In this document: positions 16,731-26,193 of the stretch, in pieces
How positions within the stretch are numbered: the first letter of the stretch is position 1
Layout: each line of letters starts with the position of its first letter
Assembly: GCA_003427395.1 (NCBI GenBank)
Contig: BFEA01000280.1
Span: forward strand, 1,962,962 to 1,989,321
DNA length: 26,360 nucleotides
Origin: Chara braunii
Taxonomy: Eukaryota > Streptophyta > Charophyceae > Charales > Characeae
Reading direction: 5' to 3'
The notes under the pieces: generated by a model
Seen by the model: only the letters and a program-made list of their open reading frames with translations
The model's database searches: none
What the model was told of the DNA's origin: nothing
Translations under genes and position numbers: made by a program

Positions 16731-17040
16731 CGGTGCTGATTAAGTATGCCTTGTTCTGAAGCCAGTGAATCTGATCCCTTCTTTCATTCCCAGCTTTTTG
16801 TCGATTACTTTGCCACTGCTGTTTGGAGATGGAAAGGTAACTTCATCCACGGCAAGCACGAGCCGGTTTGAAGCCTGATCCGTGTTTTGGATCCAACCTT
16901 TGAAGCAACTCTGCATATCTGCACATGCCGCTGAGCATCTCTGCGTGTTAGGGAATTGAAACCGGCGAGTGTGAGAAGCACGTGAAGCATCTTTGTGCAC
17001 GCGACGAGTCGAAATTGATGGCAATACAACGAAATGCCAT
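16700..17040 (+). repeat. Module D, copy 2, with D-to-B linker
   Basis: GATGATCTTATCTTTCCCCG, then CTTGTTCTGAAGCCAGTGAA and TGATCCCTTCTTTCA. The linker GCAAGCACGAGCCGG, TTAGGGAATTGAAAC, GAGAAGCACGTGAAGC and TTGATGGCAATACAACG has counterparts in the same order at 17990-18216. So D, linker and B form a second long conserved series. Confidence 0.8.
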
Positions 17041-17130
17041 CCTGACGAGTCAGTGACTAGTGCAGCCAACCTTCTGGAAATGATGAATACAACTACATCC
17101 AATCCTGACAGTATGTCAGGATTCGTGTTG
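17022..17130 (+). repeat. Module B, partial copy
   Basis: GGAAATGATGAATACAACTA, CATCCAATCCTGA then diverges into CAGTATGTCAGG. The usual GAGCTTTTTAAATCTGAT end is missing; module P starts at 17136 instead. Confidence 0.7.
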
Positions 17131-17135
17131 GTAGG

Positions 17136-17356
17136 AATCGTTTGCTCGAGGATGTTACAGATGACGAGACAGCGTTGCACCCAGTCTTGCGGACCTGGAG
17201 GTTTTCATCTGGCGTTCTGTCTGGTGGGCCTGCACGGACTGCATGGCGGGGTTGCTGGGATGCACTGCCGGTGTTATTGTCGACAGTCAGTTAGCAATGT
17301 TGTGAACTGCGGCATTTGAGAGCATAAGTGTACGGTATTCTGATTTGAATGCAATT
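17136..17356 (+). repeat. Module P, copy 2
   Basis: GTTTGCTCGAGGATGTTACA, GATGACGAGACAGCGTTGCA, CATGGCGGGG, TCGACAGTCAGTTAGCAATG and GATTTGAATGCAATTTT align with 12252-12485. Confidence 0.85.
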
Positions 17357-17358
17357 TT

Positions 17359-17533
17359 GCCTGGCCGGCATCCTGTCCCTGCGCTCCGGAGCAGCCTTAT
17401 GGTGGCTGTACGTTCCTACGCAAAGATCAGAAACTAAAACAAGCTTGTCGAGGAGGGTTTCATAAACTGGAGCGTGTGGGGATGCTGCAATTACCTGTTG
17501 GGGAAAAGGATGCAGTGCACATTTAGGAGAGCT
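17359..17533 (+). repeat. Module A, copy at 17359 with a 27-bp internal deletion
   Basis: Compared with the copy at 12519, the stretch between GAGGAGGGTTTC and ATAA is missing (27 bases). The deletion ends share TTTC, so one copy of a four-base microhomology was kept. Otherwise very similar (GCCTGGCCGGCATCCTGTCC). Confidence 0.9.
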
Positions 17534-17776
17534 TAGAAATATATAGCATCCTTTACCTCCATTGCCCGCGGCGAATGTTGAATTATTTTTTTCTGGTGGG
17601 CTTGCACATTTCACTTTGCACGGTTGCAGGGATGTCGTGCTGGTTCCAGGGCTACACTGTCGGTCAGTTAGCAACGGTTTTGAACCGAGGTTTTTTTATG
17701 ACATCAGAAGTACACATTATTGGTATAAATGCGAATTTGTATAGGAAGCACGTGTGCACCATTTGTTATTATGAGG
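17534..17776 (+). repeat. Module T copy 2 followed by module C copy 2
   Basis: TTTTTTTCTGGTGGGCTTGC, GGGCTACACTGTCGGTCAGT, ATGACATCAGAAGTACACAT, TATTGG, then GCGAATTTGTATAGGAAGCA and CGTGTGCACCATTTGTTA. Order as in the 12719 copy and, for C, as near 552. Confidence 0.8.
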
Positions 17777-17807
17777 CGATGGGTCCTTTGAGAAGTTTGT
17801 CTGGTAA

Positions 17808-18216
17808 GGTGGTAAGCGGGATGTGATGATTCTATCTTTCCCCAAATGATCGATGCTGATTTAAGCGTGCCTCGTTCTGAGGCCAGTGAATATGATCCCT
17901 TCTTTCAGCCCTAGGTTTTCGTCCATGACTGTGCCGTTTGGAGCCAGCAAGGTTCATAAGACTTCCACATTCCCCGGCTCCGCTGCGAGCACGAGCCGGG
18001 TGGTTGGCAGCCTTATCCGTCTTTTGCATTCTCTAGAACAACATTTCATGTCTGCAAATAAAGCTGATTGTGTTAGGAAATTGAAACTTGATGACTGTGA
18101 AAAGCACCTGAAGCAGTCGTCTTATTTGCACGAATTTCATGATCTGTTACCCATCTATGGGTTTCGTGCAGTGCTTTGTTTGGATAAATTTCAGGGTCGA
18201 CATTGATGGCAATACA
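17808..18216 (+). repeat. Module D, copy 3, with linker
   Basis: GGATGTGATGATTCTATCTT, TCCCCAAATGATCGATGCTG, CCTCGTTCTGAGGCCAGTGA, then GAGCACGAGCCGGGTGG, AAGCACCTGAAGCAGTC and GTGCAGTGCTTTGTTTGGAT. An open plus frame (17886-18206) spans it but matches nothing and is not kept in the 16700 copy. Confidence 0.8.
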
Positions 18217-18335
18217 ACGGAGTCTTGTGGAGCCTGCTGGAAATGATGAGCACAACAATCTAAATCTGAATATTATGTGGATTCACAATTCGAGCTTTTT
18301 AAATCTGATTCAACGAGGCTCTATCATCAGCATGG
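18200..18335 (+). repeat. Module B, copy at 18200
   Basis: TTGATGGCAATACAACGGAG, CTGGAAATGATGAGCACAAC, AATATTATGTGGATTCACAA, GAGCTTTTTAAATCTGATTC. It lacks a few bases relative to the copy at 824, breaking the frame open there. Confidence 0.85.
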
Positions 18336-18344
18336 AGTATATAA

Positions 18345-18625
18345 AGTCTTCCAGAAAATGAATGGCTATCACCTGCATGGAGTGCTATTTTGTTGGAAAC
18401 AGCCGGTTGTTTGAAACGTCTTGCGGTGGTGATGAAAACAACTAAAGGCTATCCCCTACCTTGTACATAAAGTTTATGTTGCTTGCTTGCTGGACATATG
18501 ACATGTCATTGATTGACAATTGGGCTCGGACGTCAGACCTGGAATGTGGCTCATCGTTATCATGGGTCTACCTACCGGGAGTGGTTGAATCTTGTTGCAG
18601 CTTGCACGTGTACAGCAGGCCAATG
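18345..18625 (+). repeat. Module E, copy 3 (no plastid insert)
   Basis: TCTTCCAGAAAATGAATGGC, GAGTGCTATTTTGTTGGAAA, AAGTTTATGTTGCTTGCTTG, TGGGTCTACCTACCGGGAG and GCACGTGTACAGCAGGCCAA. It serves as the empty-site comparison for the 16S insertion at 1408. Confidence 0.8.
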
Positions 18626-19268
18626 GCGGATAATGCAAGTGATGAGGCTATTCAAATGATAGGAAGAGTATGAAGGCTGTACCTGGTATGGCCGTGATTC
18701 CGTCAGAGATCTCTGATGCATTTTTCATGAAGTCGATTACTAATCGTTAAATGGCGTTTCAGATTCTTGTGCGAGCCTGCGAGGTTTATTTTTCTTCTTG
18801 AGGTGTATGTGATGACATCATCTCAGGAATGATAGGATTTGTTTGAATGTCTCCAAGGGGAATGGATTCTCGTGCCAGGTATTTATGATTCGATCATCCC
18901 AGAAATGTCAGTGTTCTTGTTGGAATGGTTTCGAGTAGAGGTCTCAAGGAACGGAGCGCCATGCAGTTTAAGGTGGTTTTTCTAGCCTGTGATGTTTAAT
19001 ATCATGACAAGCATATGGCAGAGTTGGCACATGACCAATTTGCTGACAAACAGTGATCTGAGGCTTTTTGTTTGGTGGAAGAATTTTGTGGAAGCCATTC
19101 GATGTGTACCTGCAGAAATCCATACCGAACTGAGATTGGGGTAGGTTTGATGAGGAACCCTGTGATTTGAGATCATTTGAGTCGCAAGCATTTTGAGAGG
19201 GCTTGATGCAGTTACTGGCATTGTCGGCTGTGTAACTGGATGTTTGACTCGTCACACGGCATTGAGCC
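18626..19268. other. No gene seen; shares a short repeat with 23700
   Basis: ATGACAAGCATATGGCAGAG and AACAGTGATCTGAG (about 19003-19055) recur at 23707-23768 in the same order. Frames on the minus strand here have no motif. Confidence 0.5.
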
Positions 19269-19316
19269 GGCTGTGATGACTATCAATGTCATCATGGCTG
19301 TGATGACTATCAATGT
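19269..19316. repeat. 27-bp tandem duplication
   Basis: GGCTGTGATGACTATCAATG T at 19269 and exactly at 19296, separated by CATCAT. Confidence 0.95.
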
Positions 19317-19373
19317 TTTAGACTTGCCCCGTTCTCATTATCAGGTAATTTATTGCCTGCTGAGTAATCACAG

Positions 19374-19592
19374 CGAACTGCACTGTAATGAAGATCAATA
19401 ATGTACAGACTGTAAGTCTCTGACAGGGTGGGTGCAGGAACCATATCAATCTCACCTAGAAGGCACTGCAGCATTGGAGAAATGTCGATTGTTTAATGGA
19501 AGGAATTTTCTGTGTGCTGAATGATGATAGTCAATTGCACTGTAATGAAAACCAATGATGCACAGATTGTCCAAGTCTCTGACAGCGCAGAA
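19374..19592. repeat. Imperfect direct duplication
   Basis: CTGCACTGTAATGAAGATCA, ATGTACAGACTG, AGTCTCTGACAG near 19379 is repeated near 19536 with TTGCACTGTAATGAAAACCA. Confidence 0.85.
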
Positions 19593-19667
19593 ATGTTGAA
19601 GTTACTAATGAGCCGGTGCACCTGCCGGCGGGAAGGCTGTTAAAGACCGCTCGTACGGCTGGCTGTT

Positions 19668-20062
19668 AAATAATATGGCGGTAATACCTTTTTCCTGCCC
19701 TGTGATGAGCGTCTCCATTGATTTATGAAAAGTAGTGGTCTGAGAATTGTGACGATCACTTTGGGCACTTCAGGGAGAATGGATCCTATGATGGAGAATC
19801 CTTACAAGCAAAGTCCCGCCTTGACCGGAATGCAGCCTATGATGGAGAATCCTTATAAGCATCGACACATTTGTTGAATAGTTCTTGTTGAATAGTTCTT
19901 CCAATCACCATCTTTCGGCTGAGGTTGCGGCCGGTTGTGAGATTAACGACAAGAATTTAACAAGAAAATAATATGTCCGTGATTCCTTTTTCCTGCCCTG
20001 TGATGATTACCTCCATTGATTTATGAAAAGTAGTGGTCTGAGAATTGTGATGATCACTTTTG
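19668..20062. repeat. Direct repeat of about 95 bp, copies 305 bp apart
   Basis: TTTTTCCTGCCCTGTGATGA, CTCCATTGATTTATGAAAAG, TAGTGGTCTGAGAATTGTGA occur at 19688-19755 and 19987-20054. Between them CCTATGATGGAGAATCCTTA occurs twice (19785 and 19836), and TTGAATAGTTCTT occurs twice in tandem at 19873 and 19886. Confidence 0.93.
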
Positions 20063-20075
20063 GCGCATGAGGGCT

Positions 20076-20485
20076 TTGGACCTCGCGATTTGCCTTTTGG
20101 TAGCTGAAGTCCTTGATGGGCTACATGCAAGTCTTTGTTTGCCCCCGGCACCTGCATCACTTACTTACGGAGTGTTGGTCCCCTCCACCTGCAGAGTCAG
20201 GGAAACACCTCGACAGTTGTCTGTTGTGACCCATTTGAACCTCATACATCGCAGACTGAGTGGGTTCAAGGTGCTCATTCAGATGCAGATTCAGGGAACC
20301 TCACGATTTGAGCTTCGGTAGCTGAATTCCTTGATGGGCTTCCTGCATCGCCTACCCACGGACTGTTGGTCCCCTCCACCTGCAGAGTCAGGGAAACACT
20401 CCGACAGTCGTCTGTCGTGACCCATTTGAACCTCACACATCGCAGATTGAGCGGGTTCAAGGTGCTCATTCAGATGTAGATTGTG
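20076..20485. repeat. Tandem duplication of about 220 bp, second copy shortened
   Basis: CCTCGCGATTTGCC, GGTAGCTGAAGTCCTTGATG, TTGGTCCCCTCCACCTGCAG and GGTTCAAGGTGCTCATTCAG (20076-20297) recur at 20298-20485. Copy 2 lacks roughly 35 bases around ACATGCAAGTCTTTGTTTGC. The block is C-rich on the plus strand, against the local trend. Confidence 0.95.
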
Positions 20486-20515
20486 TGTGAAAAAGTAGTG
20501 TGGAGGACATGAGAT

Positions 20516-20875
20516 ATGCGAAGGGCCCTTCATGATGTTTTAACCATGCTAATTCTGACAACTCTATGGGGACAGGAAAATTTCTGCAAATCTGAAAGGA
20601 CCTGCATCTTTGTGCGCTATGTGGTTTGGAATGTCAGTGATATATCTATGTGCTTGAATGCTTCTAGACTCCGATGTGGTACGGGATCGAACACCGAAAG
20701 CCATTCTCTGTGAGTTCTTGTTCATGGATGCATCGGAATCCAGATGTTTTTGTACATTGGTTTGTGAGGTGCAGTCCGGCATTTATGGGAGAATGAACTC
20801 GACATGCGTGTCACTGGAGGTGTCGTAAACTGGCATGTTTGGTTATTGCGAGAGAAGGTTAACAACAGTCGTATT
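20516..20875. other. No gene seen
   Basis: Short frames on both strands with no motif; nothing shared with the rest of the window that I can see. Confidence 0.5.
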
Positions 20876-21290
20876 TTTCATCACCACTTCAGGACACCCT
20901 TCACCACTTCAGGATGCAGCCTGCCTAAACAGGTGGTTTTCAGGGTCTTCGGACCTTTCACCACTTCAGGACCATTCAGGTCTGAATGGTCCTGAAGTGG
21001 TGAAAGCTCCAAAGACTCTGAAAACCACCTATTTAGGCAGGCTGCATCCTGAAGTGGTGAAGGGTGGTTTTCATGGTCTTCGGACCTCTCACCACTTCAG
21101 GACCATTCAGGATTTTCAGACTGCCCAAAACTCTCACTTGACTACTTCAAGACACCATTCACCACTTCAGAATGCAGCCTACCTAAAGAGGTGGTTTTCA
21201 TGGTCTTCGGACCTTTCACCACTTCAGGACCATTCATGATTTTCAGACTGCCCAAAACTGTCACTTCAGAATTTTCGGTCCTGAATTTTC
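20876..21290. repeat. Tandem and foldback repeat block with an 85-bp hairpin
   Basis: The 13-mer CACCACTTCAGGA or its complement occurs about seven or eight times. The arm 20895-20979 is the near-complement of 20982-21066, with only GT between them. The innermost 24 bp (20956-20979 and 20982-21005) pair perfectly. Two further direct copies follow (GTGGTTTTCATGGTCTTCGG at 21065 and 21192; GATTTTCAGACTGCCCAAAA at 21111 and 21238). A 134-codon plus frame across the block is built only from these repeats. Confidence 0.95.
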
Positions 21291-21434
21291 AGCAACCCGA
21301 TAACCGCTTGTGGTTATTGCAGGGCTTAGCTAGTTTGTGAGTGGTACTGAAATTAAGATAAGTCTGGTTTAATCTGGTCGCTGCTTAGCAGAGGACTTCA
21401 TAGTCCGATTTTCTAGGTTGCGGAGTGTGCAAAA

Positions 21435-21788
21435 ATGAATGTCCATGGAAAGGGTGTGCACAGCTCGCACCACTTACCAAGGCTTGGGTGTTTTCATGAC
21501 CTAAGATCACAATGGCTGTGGTGCAACAAGCGAAACAGCCCTGGTTATACTGGTGACAAACGCGATTCGACAGTCGAGTGCTCATCGGGAAAGCCCTGGT
21601 ACAAAAAGTTTTCATACTCAGATTCTCTTGAAACAAACTATCATGTCATTGTTGAGTTTCGGCAGAGATCTGAAGTTCGTGAGATGAGGGAATTGGTGAT
21701 GGAAAAGGTGTTCGTTTCCAAGTATGTGGAAGAGTTTGTGTGCAAGCATCCTTCAGTGCGAGAGCCTGCGTGTGGGAAGGTTACGTAA
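21435..21788 (+). CDS. Unrecognised open frame, low support
   Basis: ATG to TAA, 117 codons. The second half (VEFRQRSEVREMRELVMEKV, then FVSKYVEEFVCKHPSVRE) is charged and helix-like; the first half is rich in H, S and C and looks random. No family recognised, no second copy in the window. It could be a partial exon. Confidence 0.2.
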   Translation: MNVHGKGVHSSHHLPRLGCFHDLRSQWLWCNKRNSPGYTGDKRDSTVECSSGKPWYKKFSYSDSLETNYHVIVEFRQRSEVREMRELVMEKVFVSKYVEEFVCKHPSVREPACGKVT

Positions 21789-21789
21789 G

Positions 21790-22855
21790 CAAAGGTTACA
21801 GCAGTGCTACTGTTTTGTTTCAGCAATCGATGAGGATCCCAATGATGTCCTAGTTGTCATAGTTACACTGAAATGATGTGTGAGCAAATTTACTGCACAC
21901 ACATCTGGGTGTGGATGCTTTTGTTTCTGAGGGATCTTTATTCTCAGACTTGGTGCGCAAAATGGTAAGGGATTTGATCGAGGCTTGAACTGGTCGTTTG
22001 ACAGCAATTCTGTGTTAATCAAACGGATGTATATCCTTGTGATGACGAGTACACTATAAGGGACAATCAACTCTGGTTTGGGAGGAACCAAACAGAAAAT
22101 CGTTGGTAATCTCTCTGATGCAGTGCGACTCTCTGATTACCGGGTTATGATGTGCGTGGAACTTGTATCGAGGGTATTCAACCTTATCTTATGGGACTGC
22201 TGCCAGGTACTTCGTTCAGTTGATTTGTTTAATCTATGATGAGCGAATGGATAATAGTCACGAGTATATGAATCTGTGGTGATCAGTTTCTGTTACCTTC
22301 CTCTTGGGATCATAACTAACATTGCTGCAAGTAGATTGTGATGGTAGTGCAGGTGCCGTTCTGTGAATGCGAGTCAACACAGCTGCAAGCGCCAAATGTG
22401 ACAATGGCATGTGTATCAACTTCTTTGTAACACATTGTATCATCACTTATTTGGGTGGAGTCGCATGAGGCTGGTGCGCAGGCTGTGGTGAGACGTCCTC
22501 TAAAACGCCAGTTCTGCTTCTGAAGGAAATGAAGAAGGCCGAGGTTTACACTGAGCCTAGTGCACCTAGATTAAACTTCTAGAACCACATTTTTTGTCTA
22601 CTAAGAATGCCAATTATTTGTTTGTGTATGATATTTATAGGCTGACGGGAAATCTTGACGCTTTTCTATCCAGGAATCAGGGTCTACGTCCAGTTTTTCG
22701 TTTGTTATGGAAGTTTTGAAACAGATGATATTTCGGTATGCCTGTTCGGATTTTGAAGCACCGAAGAAGAGGGTGTAAGGTCAGTACAAGTGGAGGCACT
22801 GAGACGGAGTCTTTGCAAGAACAGGGTGTGGCTTAATCCAGGCGGATTGTGGGGT
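21790..22855. other. No gene seen
   Basis: Only short frames without motifs. No repeat shared with other parts of the window was noticed. Confidence 0.5.
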
Positions 22856-23029
22856 GTTAGCTGAAATTCTGTGTAAAGATGATGCCTATGTTAAGGAAAT
22901 GTGGTGTTGCATGAGCTATGTTCTGAGCTGGCAGTGTTTTGTTAGCTGAAATTCTGGGTAAAGATGATGTCTTTTGTTAAGGGAATGTGGTGTTGCATCA
23001 TGAGCTATGTTGTGAGCTGGCAGTGTTTT
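22856..23029. repeat. Tandem duplication of 85-89 bp, two copies
   Basis: GTTAGCTGAAATTCTGTGTA, AAGATGATG, GGAATGTGGTGTTGCAT and GAGCTGGCAGTGTTTT occur at 22856-22940 and 22941-23029. Copy 2 has an extra ATC after TTGC. Confidence 0.96.
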
Positions 23030-23034
23030 GTTAG

Positions 23035-23344
23035 GCCGCAGTAAAAGATGAAAAGATGGGAACTGATAATGAAGAATTCAGCGACGGTGCAATCTGATCT
23101 TATACTGTGCTGATTCACTTTGTAGAGTTATTTCAGCTGAGGTTCCATCTGAGGGCATTTCGAGGGGTGAAGTACGTGTATGGAAATGGTTTCAAAGTAG
23201 GGATCAACGGGGAAAGTTTGGCTCACTGTGGCATTCACTCATGATTTTTGCCTGGGATATTATATTTATGAGCACCTTATCTCATGGCAGTTCTGCCTGT
23301 ATGCATACACAGGAGGTTGAGGATTTGGGGAGAACGTGACGATA
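23035..23344. other. No gene seen
   Basis: No frame or structure worth calling in about 310 bases. Confidence 0.5.
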
Positions 23345-23434
23345 TTGATTTGACTCTCTTGCTCAGGCTGTGATGATATTATTTCACGGACCTCATCCGT
23401 GACGAATCTTGATTTGACTCTCTTGCTCAGGCTG
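23345..23434. repeat. 26-bp direct repeat flanking a 7-bp hairpin
   Basis: TTGATTTGACTCTCTTGCTC AGGCTG is exact at 23345 and 23409. Between them TCACGGA (23384) pairs with TCCGTGA (23396) across CCTCA. Confidence 0.95.
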
Positions 23435-23706
23435 ACATGCAGGCTGAATCGCCCTGCGAAAGGTTTTCTTTTGGGGTGGATATATTGGAAATTGGATGTA
23501 CTGGGTTTGGACTCTGCATGAGATTCAAAATATTTACTTTGCTGCATACGGCTGAACAGCTTGTTGTGCTTTTGAACTCAGGGAACTAGGAAGGTTACCT
23601 GAAGCTCATGTAGAATTCGATGATGTATCTGTTATTTTACCTAGAACTCTCTTAAAAATTAAAATTTAATTCATGACGTGAATATGGCGGAGTTCGCCTC
23701 TAGACA

Positions 23707-23770
23707 TATGACAAGCATATGGCGGAGGTGGCTTTTGTTGCAATCTGTTGATTAACAGTGATCTGAGTTA
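23707..23770. repeat. Dispersed repeat shared with 19003
   Basis: ATGACAAGCATATGGCGGAG and AACAGTGATCTGAG in the same order and orientation as at 19003-19055. Confidence 0.75.
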
Positions 23771-23772
23771 TT

Positions 23773-24207
23773 TTGGTAAGGAGGTACTCGCATTTCCAGC
23801 CAAGCCTAAGAGGCGGTGTGGAAGTTTGTTGCAGTATGCTCAATTTCCGGGAAGCAGGTGATCCCAGTGGCTCGCAACAAAGTCTCAATTTCAGGCCGCC
23901 TGCCTTGGTTTCCTTCCGTCTTCACCCGAACAGGGCGCCCGGGTTCTGTATGCGAGGAACTTTAATCTGTGGTCTGTGGCCAGATCGTTACTTGAGTTTC
24001 ATTTGTGAATTGGCAACCTCCTCCTGTGAAGGCCTGGAGTGTAAAAATCTCGCTGCGAAGACACAAATGATGTTGTGGAACAGTGGAACTGAGCGGGTCT
24101 ATTATTCACTGTTTGTATGCTTTTTTTTAATGTGTTTCTGGGTGCTTCACATGAGTTTAATTGTGATGAGGAGAGCAAAATCTGCTATCAATGATGATAT
24201 AAGGTAA
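23773..24207 (+). CDS. Unrecognised open frame with a possible membrane segment
   Basis: The longest plus-strand frame (144 codons to TAA; its first in-frame ATG is at 23839). Near the C-terminus is a strongly hydrophobic run (YYSLFVCFFLMCFWVLHMSL) followed by basic residues (VMRRAK), which would fit a single membrane helix. The run is coded by a T-rich tract, which yields F, L and C by chance. The frame ends in AAGGTAAG, a donor-like sequence. No family recognised. Confidence 0.2.
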   Translation: MVRRYSHFQPSLRGGVEVCCSMLNFREAGDPSGSQQSLNFRPPALVSFRLHPNRAPGFCMRGTLICGLWPDRYLSFICELATSSCEGLECKNLAAKTQMMLWNSGTERVYYSLFVCFFLMCFWVLHMSLIVMRRAKSAINDDIR

Positions 24208-24660
24208 GCCCGTCATGGTCATGTTTGCGATAATGATAAAAAGCTTACTCTGACACCTCTTGTTGGAGGGGATTATCCTCTGTGAACGTGAATTGCTTCA
24301 GGTAACACCTGAGCCAACATGACCCATGATGAAATGTTTGTTTTTCGCTTTTTGCCGGCTCCACCTCATTCTACTCTCTGAAGGATTTACCAAATTTTGG
24401 CTTCACCGTACAGGAGAAAGCACGTTGATATAATTAAAAGAATTGGCTAAAATTTGGCTTTGCCGTGAGGATTTTCTCTCTTAAACCATCACTATGTCAG
24501 ATCCTGTTTTTGCTGAACTAGAATACTGGTATGAGTAGGCAGTTAGTTGGCCCGTGTGAACTCCGCCTTGCCCTGCTGGCATTGGCACAAGAAGGCAATG
24601 AAAACAAGAAAAACGCGAAAAAAACATATTCCTACCCTGCTTCTAATTGAGTGGTTGCAA
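24208..24660. other. No gene seen
   Basis: Contains a short duplication: AAATTTTGGCTT-CCGT near 24392 and AAATTTGGCTTTGCCGTGAG near 24450. No coding frame supported. Confidence 0.5.
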
Positions 24661-24671
24661 TGCTGAAATTT

Positions 24672-24741
24672 TTTCTTCGAGCTCAACAGGACAGAGGGTT
24701 TAGTCCCAATGCGGACTTACCCTGCAGATTTGAGCAACCCT
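24672..24741 (+). repeat. Dispersed repeat F, copy 2
   Basis: GAGCTCAACAGGACAGAGGG, ACTTACCCTGCAGATTTGAG and CAAC match 10789-10857. The same frame stays open in both over this stretch, but the sequence diverges at once beyond CAAC. Confidence 0.85.
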
Positions 24742-24869
24742 ATACGCGTGTTGTAAAGATGTCTTTCTGTGCACAGTGTTGGTCGATCACTGCTCGATAG
24801 AATTTGTAGGCCAAGTTGTTGACGTTATTATCGTGCGCTGGCAAAGGGATATGGTCCGATGGATAGCGG

Positions 24870-25073
24870 GTGTGGAACTTTCCCATGTGCTACTCTGTCT
24901 ACCGCCACAGGTTTATAGATATCTACATCGGGAGCAGGGTAACCGGATGGCTTTCTTTTTTGGATTCCCTCGCTGGAATGAAGTGCGGCAATGATGAAGC
25001 ACTGCTCCCTCTACTGAAAGATGTTGAGGATTGTGCAGGCCGGAATCGAACATTACTTAAATGCCAATACTGA
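24870..25073 (+). CDS. Short open frame containing repeat G, copy 2
   Basis: Open for 67 codons to the TGA at 25071. The C-terminal part NDEALLPLLKDVEDCAGRNR lies within a repeat whose other copy is at 5980-6044. Upstream, SRVTGWLSFLDSLAGMKCG is also protein-like. With repeat F copy 2 about 250 bases upstream, this region joins two repeats found separately elsewhere. I recognise no family; it may be a coding fragment carried by a repeat. Confidence 0.25.
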   Translation: MWNFPMCYSVYRHRFIDIYIGSRVTGWLSFLDSLAGMKCGNDEALLPLLKDVEDCAGRNRTLLKCQY

Positions 25074-25604
25074 GCTGCATGCCGATGAGTTTTGTGCATG
25101 GCCGTGCAGATGACTTTGTGAACTGTGGGATTTTTGGGCTAGCGTTTGTAGTACCTTGGCCGATGATGACTGCGAGCTGTGCACCATACTGAATGCCATG
25201 TGTGGATAAAAAGCTTACTACGCATAAGAACTGAGGTCATCTCGTTGTCAAGTCTGATGAATTGGTACGGGATCTCCATTCGTTGCACAGATTGAAGGAC
25301 TTTTGGTGACGTTTGGGATGTTTGACTTCTTGCATCTACAGTGATTGACCTGCTGACGGAGAGGAAGGAAGGGAATTCACAATGTTTCTATGTTTAGAGG
25401 GCTTGTTGTTGGTTGTCATATAGAGTGATGATTCTCGACCACAGAACTGTCCTGAGCAAAATTTGATGAGGACATGCACCGGCAAACGATGGTATGTGTG
25501 TGTTTGAGCAGAAAAAATTGACCTCGCTAATTTTTTCTGTTTTGTTATTGGTTAACAAAAAAAGGTACGGTGCAGTATAAACGTTGCAGTGCAGTCTGTA
25601 TCCC
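25074..25604. other. No gene seen
   Basis: Short frames only; no motif or repeat noticed. Confidence 0.5.
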
Positions 25605-25919
25605 ATGGGCTGGCTAAATGAATTGTTACTGCAAGATACATCTGGAATGGCGGGTGTCACGTCTGTTCGTCCTGTGATGTCGTTGACAATTGTCATTCCT
25701 AAACGGGGAAAACAGAGTGGTTCGATTGGGGGTCATTTTTGTTTTGCCGGGTACCCCACCTACCCCGCGTTCTTTAAAGACTGTTCAACTGCATCTTGGA
25801 TACAGGTTCTGAGATCAGCCCGAATGGTGGTTGTATTAGATGCTATCGAGTTGTCACTTGCCCTTGAAGTTGTGTATATTCAAGGTTGCATTCAAAGTTT
25901 GGGGCCAGAATTCAACTGA
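25605..25919 (+). CDS. Unrecognised open frame, low support
   Basis: ATG to TGA, 104 codons (MGWLNELLLQDTSGMAGVTS). The middle contains FCFAGYPTYPAFF, and the end is a hydrophobic helix-like stretch (MVVVLDAIELSLALEVVYIQ). No family, signal peptide or partner recognised; it could be chance. Confidence 0.18.
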   Translation: MGWLNELLLQDTSGMAGVTSVRPVMSLTIVIPKRGKQSGSIGGHFCFAGYPTYPAFFKDCSTASWIQVLRSARMVVVLDAIELSLALEVVYIQGCIQSLGPEFN

Positions 25920-26193
25920 GTGATGTGAAAGCCTCTCAAAAACAGAATTCTTGCTTGCTGAATGAGGCAGCCCGATTCCGTTCGCTGGATTGAAGGTGGA
26001 GACTTGAATGAACCGTAGGGGTTGGATTTCCTGTCAGGAGAATGACATGTTTTCCTCGGACAGCATGTATGTTTGTCGTTTACAGTGGATGCAGTGGATG
26101 GTGACCATACAATACATACGTAAAAGAAAGCCTCAGCATCGATCAATCCAGCAAATTAGAATTGAAAGTAGACGCAAAGTGAGTGGCTTGCCG
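25920..26193. other. No gene seen
   Basis: A frame at 26008-26229 runs into the microsatellite and has no motif. Confidence 0.5.

Noticed and set aside
17886-18206. 106-codon plus frame across module D copy 3.
   Set aside because: Not kept open in the related D copy at 16700 and matches no family; treated as part of the repeat.
20835-21239. 134-codon plus-strand frame with repeated peptides (HHFRT, SPLQD).
   Set aside because: Entirely built of the tandem/foldback repeat; the peptide repeats merely reflect the DNA repeats.
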